Shown here in pieces: positions 14,082 to 18,372 of a stretch of 18,372 nt of DNA (its first letter is position 1; each line of letters opens with the position of its first letter). The stretch lies in NCBI RefSeq assembly GCF_014904065.1, contig NZ_JACXJG010000002.1:14874-33245 (forward strand), read 5' to 3'. The position numbers and the translations under genes are program-made. This DNA comes from Gulosibacter sediminis. Its GTDB lineage: Bacteria > Actinomycetota > Actinomycetes > Actinomycetales > Microbacteriaceae. Below the pieces are notes generated by a model. It saw nothing but the letters and a program-made list of their open reading frames with translations. It searched no databases and was not told where the DNA came from.

Positions 14082-15285
14082 CAGGAGTGGCCTTCTTTCT
14101 CACACGGATTTTGATGGGACGCCGCTTCGGAACCTTGGCGGCGTTGGTATCGAGTTGCATGACCATGCCCTCGGTCGGGTCTGGTTCGTCGCGCCACTTG
14201 CCGGAGGCAATGTAGCGGACCATCACGTTCGTCGCGGCAACGATCGGCACGGCCACGACGGCGCCGGCAACTCCGGCGAAGATCGAGCCGGCGCTCACCG
14301 ACACCAGGATCGCCAGCGGGTGGATCTGCACGGCCTGCCCCATGATCAGGGGTTGCAGGACGTTCGACTCGATCGCCATGACGGCAACCACGATCACCAG
14401 CATAATCACCGCGGTCCACAGGCCGTGTGACAGCAACGCCAACACGACCGCGACGGCGCCCGAGAGAAACGCGCCGATGAGCGGGACGAAGGCGAACAGA
14501 AACACGATAATGCCGATCGCGAGAGCGAACGGCACTTGCAGCACGACGGCGCCGATGAAGATGCCGACGGCGTCAATGAGCGCGACGACCACCTGCACGC
14601 GGACGTAGTGCCCGACGGTGATCCACGCGCGCTCCCCCGCACCGTCGACCGCAGCGCGGGCCGCGCGCGGGAACAGGCTCACGACGAACAGCCAGATGCG
14701 TCGGCCGTCAAGCAGATAGAAGACGAGGGCAAAGAGTGCGAAAGCGAAGCCCGTCGCAATGGCCCCGAGGGTGCTGCCGGCCGTGAGCGTCGTTTCGATC
14801 AGCGTACCGACGTTGGTCTCGAGCCAGGTGGTCACGCCCTGGAACCAGCCGATGAGCTGGTCTTCGCCGAGATGCAGGGGCGAGTTCTCGGCCCACACCA
14901 TCAGTTCCTGATAGCGTTCCTCGATCAGCGTGAAGTCGATGCGCTCGCCAGATCGGAACGCTTGCACCACGAGCCCGACGAGGATCGCGATGGCACCAAA
15001 TAGGGCCACGAGCGCCGCCAGCAGCGCGAACCCCTTCGGCCAGCGAAGCTGATTGCGCAAGTAGTTCGTCAGCGGCACGAGGAGGGCGGTAAGGAGCACG
15101 CCGACAACGAGCGGAACGACGATGAACGTCGTCTTCGCGAGCAGCCAGAAGATCGGAATGAACGCGAGCGCGATGATGATCCATCGCCACGCCCAGGCGG
15201 CCGCGATGCGCACGGGGCGCGTGACGAGGTCGCCTTCCCGCTCCTCAGCCTGTCGAGGGTCCTCGGCCCGGGTGGATCCTGCCAT
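14074..15285 (-). CDS. AI-2E family transporter (PF01594-type permease)
   Basis: Integral membrane protein of 403 residues in the AI-2E exporter family. Members are multi-pass proteins variously linked to export of small molecules, autoinducer or ions. A charged N-terminus (about 1-24) is followed by helices near 27-50, 52-75 and 85-110. A soluble amphipathic stretch (about 112-170) comes next, then four or five more helices from 172 to 358, including the family segments VPLIGAFLSGAVAVVLAL and ESNVLQPLIMGQAVQIHPLAILVS. The C-terminus is basic (KRRPIKIRVRKK) and cytoplasmic. Its ATG starts six bases after the lemA stop without an obvious ribosome-binding site, which suggests coupling, and its stop overlaps ilvA. 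The substrate cannot be inferred; the tie to ilvA could hint at an amino-acid-related role, but that is speculation. Confidence 0.9.
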   Translation of the reverse strand: MAGSTRAEDPRQAEEREGDLVTRPVRIAAAWAWRWIIIALAFIPIFWLLAKTTFIVVPLVVGVLLTALLVPLTNYLRNQLRWPKGFALLAALVALFGAIAILVGLVVQAFRSGERIDFTLIEERYQELMVWAENSPLHLGEDQLIGWFQGVTTWLETNVGTLIETTLTAGSTLGAIATGFAFALFALVFYLLDGRRIWLFVVSLFPRAARAAVDGAGERAWITVGHYVRVQVVVALIDAVGIFIGAVVLQVPFALAIGIIVFLFAFVPLIGAFLSGAVAVVLALLSHGLWTAVIMLVIVVAVMAIESNVLQPLIMGQAVQIHPLAILVSVSAGSIFAGVAGAVVAVPIVAATNVMVRYIASGKWRDEPDPTEGMVMQLDTNAAKVPKRRPIKIRVRKKATPGE

Positions 15286-15291
15286 ATGCGC

Positions 15292-15864
15292 TTAGAACTG
15301 CACGCGTGGCGGTTCGGAGATCGCCGCGCGGTCGGCGACGTCAAAGAACTCGCGCTCGCCGAACCCGAATGGGCCGGCAACAACGTTGTTCGGGAACACC
15401 TTGATCGAGGTGTTGAGCTCACGCACGCTGCCGTTGTAATAGCGGCGCGACGACTGAATCTTGTCTTCCGTCTGGACGAGATCGCGCTGGAGCTGGGTGA
15501 AGTTGTTGCTTGCCTGCAGCTGCGGGTACGCCTCAGCAACGGCAAACAGACTGCGCAGCGCTCCCTGCAGGTGGTTCTCGGCGACCGAGGCCTCGCCCGG
15601 CGTCGACGCCGAGAGCGTTTCGCTGCGGGCCTGCGTCACCTCGGAGAACACGCGCTGCTCGTGCTGCGCGTAGCCCGAGACGGTGTTGATGAGGTTCGGA
15701 ATCAGATCGGCCCTGCGCTTCAGCTGCACCGTGATGTCACTCCACGCCTCGTCGACGCGAATGCGATTCTTCGTGAGTCGGTTGTACGTCACCCAGATCC
15801 AGACGATCAGGAGGACGAGCACGACGGCAATAACGATGAGCGTGACAAGGAGTGCCGGTTCCAT
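15292..15864 (-). CDS. lemA: LemA family protein
   Basis: Membrane-anchored helical protein of unknown role, 190 residues. One N-terminal transmembrane helix (about 4-26) has almost no residues before it, so most of the protein is on the inner side or outside depending on insertion. The LemA core follows: TYNRLTKNRIRVDEAWSDITVQLKRRADLIPNLINTVSGYAQHE (26-69), helical repeats and the conserved ASNNFTQLQRDLVQTEDKIQSSRRYYNGSVRELNTSIKVFPNNVVA (about 118-163). Such genes often sit beside a TPM-domain or M48 peptidase gene; neither is here. Instead lemA is followed six bases later by the AI-2E permease. The ATG is six bases after a TAGACT -10 and lacks a ribosome-binding site, so the mRNA looks leaderless. 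Confidence 0.94.
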   Translation of the reverse strand: MEPALLVTLIVIAVVLVLLIVWIWVTYNRLTKNRIRVDEAWSDITVQLKRRADLIPNLINTVSGYAQHEQRVFSEVTQARSETLSASTPGEASVAENHLQGALRSLFAVAEAYPQLQASNNFTQLQRDLVQTEDKIQSSRRYYNGSVRELNTSIKVFPNNVVAGPFGFGEREFFDVADRAAISEPPRVQF

Positions 15865-15870
15865 GGTGGC

Positions 15871-15876
15871 AGTCTA
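15871..15876 (-). promoter_or_regulatory. -10 element (TAGACT) for a leaderless lemA mRNA
   Basis: TAGACT on the minus strand, in the context GGCTAGACTG, is followed by six bases and then the lemA ATG. No Shine-Dalgarno sequence can fit in the leader. It lies in the 34-base gap after the upstream gene and would drive lemA, the AI-2E gene and ilvA. No consensus -35 is seen. Confidence 0.5.
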
Positions 15877-15898
15877 GCCAGCCCGTGCGCGCACTTGC

Positions 15899-16957
15899 TC
15901 ACAGCCCAACGCGGGACTCCCGCAACTCGGCCAGCACGCGCCAGTGTTCGGCGCCGATCAGGCTCGCCGGCGTGACCCCGATGTGCCCCACGCGGCCCCA
16001 CGTATTTTCGATGGCAATGCGCAGATCGAACGGCGAAATCGTCGCACCGGCGGTGTCACCGAGGCGCCCCCAGAGGCCGATCGAAATCGTGATGCGCTCA
16101 CGCTCGCCGACACCAAAGCGCGCGGCGAGCCCGTCGGCGAGCTGCGCTGAGTAGGTCGGTGGTTCGTCGTTGAGACCAAACGAGTCCCACAGCGTAATGG
16201 CGTTACCCGTGTCGAGCACCGCCGCATACGCGTGCCCGGACTCAGCGCGGTCGGCACCCGGATCGTCCCAATTCACCCGCATCTCGATGTCGATGAGCGT
16301 GCCCGGAAGGGTGACCGACGCGCACTGGGCGATCAGCTCGGTGAGGAGCTGGGTGCGCCAGGCCACGACGAGCGGATCGAGCGTATCCGCCCGCCCCGCC
16401 TCGTCGCGCGGAAAGTCGCGCAGCCCGGTCATTTTGGAGAAGAGTTCGCGATCGCTGTCGCCGAAGCTCGCCTCGAGGATGAGCGAGGTCAGCGAAATGC
16501 GTGCCGGTTGGTAGCGGTCGCTCACCTCGCGACACAGCGCCACGAGATCGGCACCGAATTTGCCCCGAGCCAGGCTCGAGATCGAGGGCAACTGCTCGCT
16601 TGAGGCACCGTCGGCGAACACGCCGGCGCTCGCCGGCTCTCGTTGAATGTGGCGCGGCGCCGTCACCTCGATCACGAGGGTGATCTCGAGGTCGGCCTCG
16701 ATCGACGCCAAGGCCCCCAGTGCCCGCGCAACCGGGTCGTAGTCCGCCGAAACCCCGGGCGCCCATTCGTCCCGGTGGGCGTTCCAGGGAAACAACAGCA
16801 GCTCGGGTCGGCCGACCTGGAGTGCGACCCCCGCGGCGCCGGCCCGCTCGAGGAGGTTCGCGAACGCATCCCAGTCAAATGTCGGATCAGCGAGGGTGTC
16901 GAAGCCGACGCCGATGGTGAGGCCGGTACCGCCGGGTACCTCGGCCGGGGTGATCAT
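15899..16957 (-). CDS. Hypothetical protein, possibly a TIM-barrel-like soluble protein
   Basis: I do not recognise this family. With the chosen start the protein is 352 residues, soluble, acidic, with no signal peptide, transmembrane segment or P-loop. Strand-helix alternation is visible throughout: GLTIGVGFDTL, GVALQVGRPELLLFPW, LEITLVIEVTAP, ARISLTSLIL, TLIDIEMRVNW, AITLWDSFGL, RITISIGLWG and RVGHIGVTPASL. Together with the aromatic/acidic strand ends (LWDSF, EMRVNWDD) this suggests a barrel of the glycosidase type; that is inference only. The ATG at 16957 has AGAGAGG ten bases upstream. An in-frame GTG at 17059 would add 34 residues of unlikely sequence. It lies between the ABC substrate-binding gene (147-base gap) and lemA (34-base gap), all minus strand. 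Confidence 0.75.
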   Translation of the reverse strand: MITPAEVPGGTGLTIGVGFDTLADPTFDWDAFANLLERAGAAGVALQVGRPELLLFPWNAHRDEWAPGVSADYDPVARALGALASIEADLEITLVIEVTAPRHIQREPASAGVFADGASSEQLPSISSLARGKFGADLVALCREVSDRYQPARISLTSLILEASFGDSDRELFSKMTGLRDFPRDEAGRADTLDPLVVAWRTQLLTELIAQCASVTLPGTLIDIEMRVNWDDPGADRAESGHAYAAVLDTGNAITLWDSFGLNDEPPTYSAQLADGLAARFGVGERERITISIGLWGRLGDTAGATISPFDLRIAIENTWGRVGHIGVTPASLIGAEHWRVLAELRESRVGL

Positions 16958-17083
16958 GCTCGAGTGACCTCTCTGCGCCAGCAGCGTCGCCGTGACGCAA
17001 CTGGACTCACCGTAGACGCCACGCTGCGGCGAATTCGGCGGGTGGGCAGAGTTCACCACCCGAGCGTCACCCCGGCCAGTGGC

Positions 17084-17116
17084 CGAGGGTCACCCCCTCG
17101 CCATTACGGGCGAGGG
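17084..17116. terminator. Alternative hairpins over the substrate-binding gene stop codon
   Basis: CCCTCGCC (17095-17102) pairs with GGCGAGGG (17109-17116), an 8-bp stem whose loop holds the TAA stop of the substrate-binding protein. The same CCCTCG can instead pair with CGAGGG at 17084-17089 (6 bp, five-base loop). A further small palindrome, CGGCC-AGT-GGCCG, lies at 17073-17085. No T-run follows. They probably help end the ABC transcript. Confidence 0.45.
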
Positions 17117-18087
17117 AGGCCCTCCGGGTTGAGCTCCGACTGCTCGACTGCCTCCGCACCGAGCGCCCAGCGGTCGATGACCTCTTGGTAGCTGCCCGAC
17201 TCGATGGCGGCGTTGAGCACGAGTTGCACGGGCTCGATCAGACCGTTGTCTTTTGCGGTCGTGGCACCGATCTGCGCCGTGTCCGGCCAGCCGCCGCTCA
17301 GAGTGCCGACAACCTCGGTTTCACCAGTCTGGGACGCGGCGTACGCGAGGGTCGCGTTCGGCGCGAGGATCGCATCCACTCGGCCCGACTGCAGCGCGAG
17401 GACTGCAGCGGCGTTGTCGTCGTAGTAGACAAACTCAACCGGATCGAGCCCGTTCGCGACGTTCTCCTCATCCCAGTTCTGCAGGATCTTCTCTTGGTTC
17501 GTTCCCGAACCGACGACGATCTTGAGCCCGGCCACGTCCGGGGCCGACTCGATCGACGTGATCTCGCTGCCCGACTTCACCGAGAAACCGAGCACGTCAT
17601 TGCGGTAGGTCGCGAAGTCGAAGAGGTCCTTGCGCTCCTCGGTCACCGTCACGTTCGAGGTGATGAGGTCGTACTTGCCCGACTGGATGCCGAGGGGCCA
17701 GTCGGCCCACGACACGGCTTCGAGCTTGAGCTCGAGGTCGAGGCCGTCGGCGATGAGCTGGGCGAAGTCGGCCTCGCTGCCGATGATGGTGTTCGGGTCG
17801 TCCTCCGCCGCGAGGGCGAGCGGTGCCGTGTAGGGAGAGATTGCGACGGTGAGGTAGCCCTCGTTGATCGGGGTGAAATCGCTCGCCTCGAGGGCGTCGA
17901 TCGCCGCCTGCACCGGCTCCTGGTGCGGGCGGTCGTCAGCGTTCTTCGACGTGAGGTCGAGGCTCGGGCCCGAGTTCGTGGCGTCGGTCGACGCTTCGCT
18001 AACCGGGTTCGCGCAGGCGGTCAGTGCGATGGCTGCGGCCGCGAGTACGGGCACGATGCGGGTCAGGCGGTGGCGAAAAGTGGTCAA
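17104..18087 (-). CDS. Amino-acid ABC transporter substrate-binding lipoprotein (family 3)
   Basis: Extracytoplasmic receptor of a polar amino-acid (glutamate/glutamine-type) ABC importer, 327 residues. The N-terminus is a lipoprotein signal: basic MTTFRHRLTR, hydrophobic IVPVLAAAAIA and lipobox LTAC with C25. After a disordered linker (about 26-70) the SBP_bac_3 fold follows: GYLTVAISPYTAPLAL, GSEADFAQLIADGL, VSWADWPLGIQSGKYDLITSNVTVTEERKDLFDFATY, LKIVVGSGTNQEKIL, and the second lobe with LQSGRVDAILAPNATLAYAA. The TTG start has AAGGAG six bases upstream (18094-18099). It is 47 bases downstream of the ATPase gene, same strand. The permease gene is not in the window and is probably beyond the right edge. 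The exact ligand cannot be read. Confidence 0.94.
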   Translation of the reverse strand: MTTFRHRLTRIVPVLAAAAIALTACANPVSEASTDATNSGPSLDLTSKNADDRPHQEPVQAAIDALEASDFTPINEGYLTVAISPYTAPLALAAEDDPNTIIGSEADFAQLIADGLDLELKLEAVSWADWPLGIQSGKYDLITSNVTVTEERKDLFDFATYRNDVLGFSVKSGSEITSIESAPDVAGLKIVVGSGTNQEKILQNWDEENVANGLDPVEFVYYDDNAAAVLALQSGRVDAILAPNATLAYAASQTGETEVVGTLSGGWPDTAQIGATTAKDNGLIEPVQLVLNAAIESGSYQEVIDRWALGAEAVEQSELNPEGLPRP

Positions 18088-18134
18088 CGGAGTCTCCTTG
18101 AAGTTGGCCAGAGGGTTGGGGTGGATGAGGTGGG

Positions 18135-18372
18135 CTAGTCGCTCGGCTGCAGGAACCGGCGCAGAAAGTCGCGGGTGCGGGCCTCGGCCGGGTTACTGAG
18201 CACCTGCTCGGGGCTGCCCTGCTCGACGAGCTTGCCGTCGGCCATGAATACAACGCGGTCGGCAACTTCGCGGGCGAAGCTGATCTCGTGGGTCACGACG
18301 ATGAGCGTGCGCCCCTGCTCGGCAAGGTCACGGATCACCGCGAGCACCTCGCCGACGAGCTCCGGGTCGAGC
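18135..18372 (-). CDS. Amino-acid ABC transporter ATP-binding protein, C-terminal part (partial)
   Basis: The 3' portion of an ABC ATPase gene that runs off the right edge; about 78 residues are visible. They begin at the end of Walker B with LDPELVGEVLAVIRDL (D-loop LDP), then GRTLIVVTHEISFAREVADRVVFMADGKLVEQGSPEQVLSNP with the H-loop histidine in VVTHEISF, and end with ARTRDFLRRFLQPSD. This ending is typical of GlnQ/GltL/HisP-type polar amino-acid ATPases. It pairs with the substrate-binding lipoprotein 47 bases downstream and should work with a permease encoded upstream outside this window. Walker A and the signature motif are beyond the edge. Confidence 0.93.
   Translation of the reverse strand, partial: LDPELVGEVLAVIRDLAEQGRTLIVVTHEISFAREVADRVVFMADGKLVEQGSPEQVLSNPAEARTRDFLRRFLQPSD

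Noticed and set aside
1..18372. CRISPR arrays, insertion sequences, integrases, toxin-antitoxin pairs or defence genes
   Set aside because: No spaced direct repeats, transposase or integrase motifs, or recognisable defence domains were found. Apart from the uncertain phoH2 upstream ORF, every sizeable frame is a housekeeping or transport gene, or its shadow.

Overview
This window is ordinary chromosomal DNA from a high-GC actinobacterium. A mycothiol S-conjugate amidase (Mca), DUF4245 and DUF4307 membrane proteins, a PIN-PhoH (PhoH2) protein, a short-chain cis-prenyl transferase and heavy use of GTG/TTG starts all point to Actinomycetota. A Micrococcales/Microbacteriaceae-like organism is my best guess. 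No tRNA, rRNA, CRISPR array, insertion sequence, prophage or defence island is visible.

Layout, left to right. (1) ispH on the minus strand lies divergent from a plus-strand operon xseA-xseB-DUF4245 (exonuclease VII plus a membrane-anchored protein). That operon ends at a strong GC hairpin shared with the convergent fumC. (2) A minus-strand group follows: phoH2, then a lone A24 prepilin peptidase, then fumC. A 364-base non-coding stretch with a possible short upstream ORF precedes phoH2. (3) uppS (minus) and trhA (plus) are divergent from a very short shared promoter region where both genes look leaderless. (4) A tightly overlapping minus-strand operon carries mca, a small single-pass membrane protein and a FadD-type acyl-CoA ligase. 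It is divergent from DUF4307 and greA on the plus strand. (5) From the greA terminator to the right edge everything is on the minus strand: lemA, an AI-2E family permease and ilvA in one tight run, preceded by a 352-residue protein I do not recognise, then a polar amino-acid ABC substrate-binding lipoprotein and the 3' part of its ATPase, which runs off the window.

From memory, the gene set and neighbour relations match the Mycobacterium tuberculosis Rv1080c-Rv1110 neighbourhood (greA, DUF4307, mca, small membrane protein, hemolysin III, Z-FPP synthase, phoH2, fum, DUF4245, xseB, xseA, ispH). Most of the window is therefore an anciently conserved actinobacterial housekeeping block. The genes to the right of greA (ilvA onward) are a different, lineage-specific neighbourhood.

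I found no convincing new biological system. The most interesting signals are regulatory: a short ORF with a strong ribosome-binding site overlapping the phoH2 start (a PhoAT-like arrangement), a perfect 11-bp stem-loop at the probable 5' end of the greA mRNA, several leaderless-type promoters, and long hairpins built over stop codons, notably a perfect 13-bp repeat at the end of ilvA.
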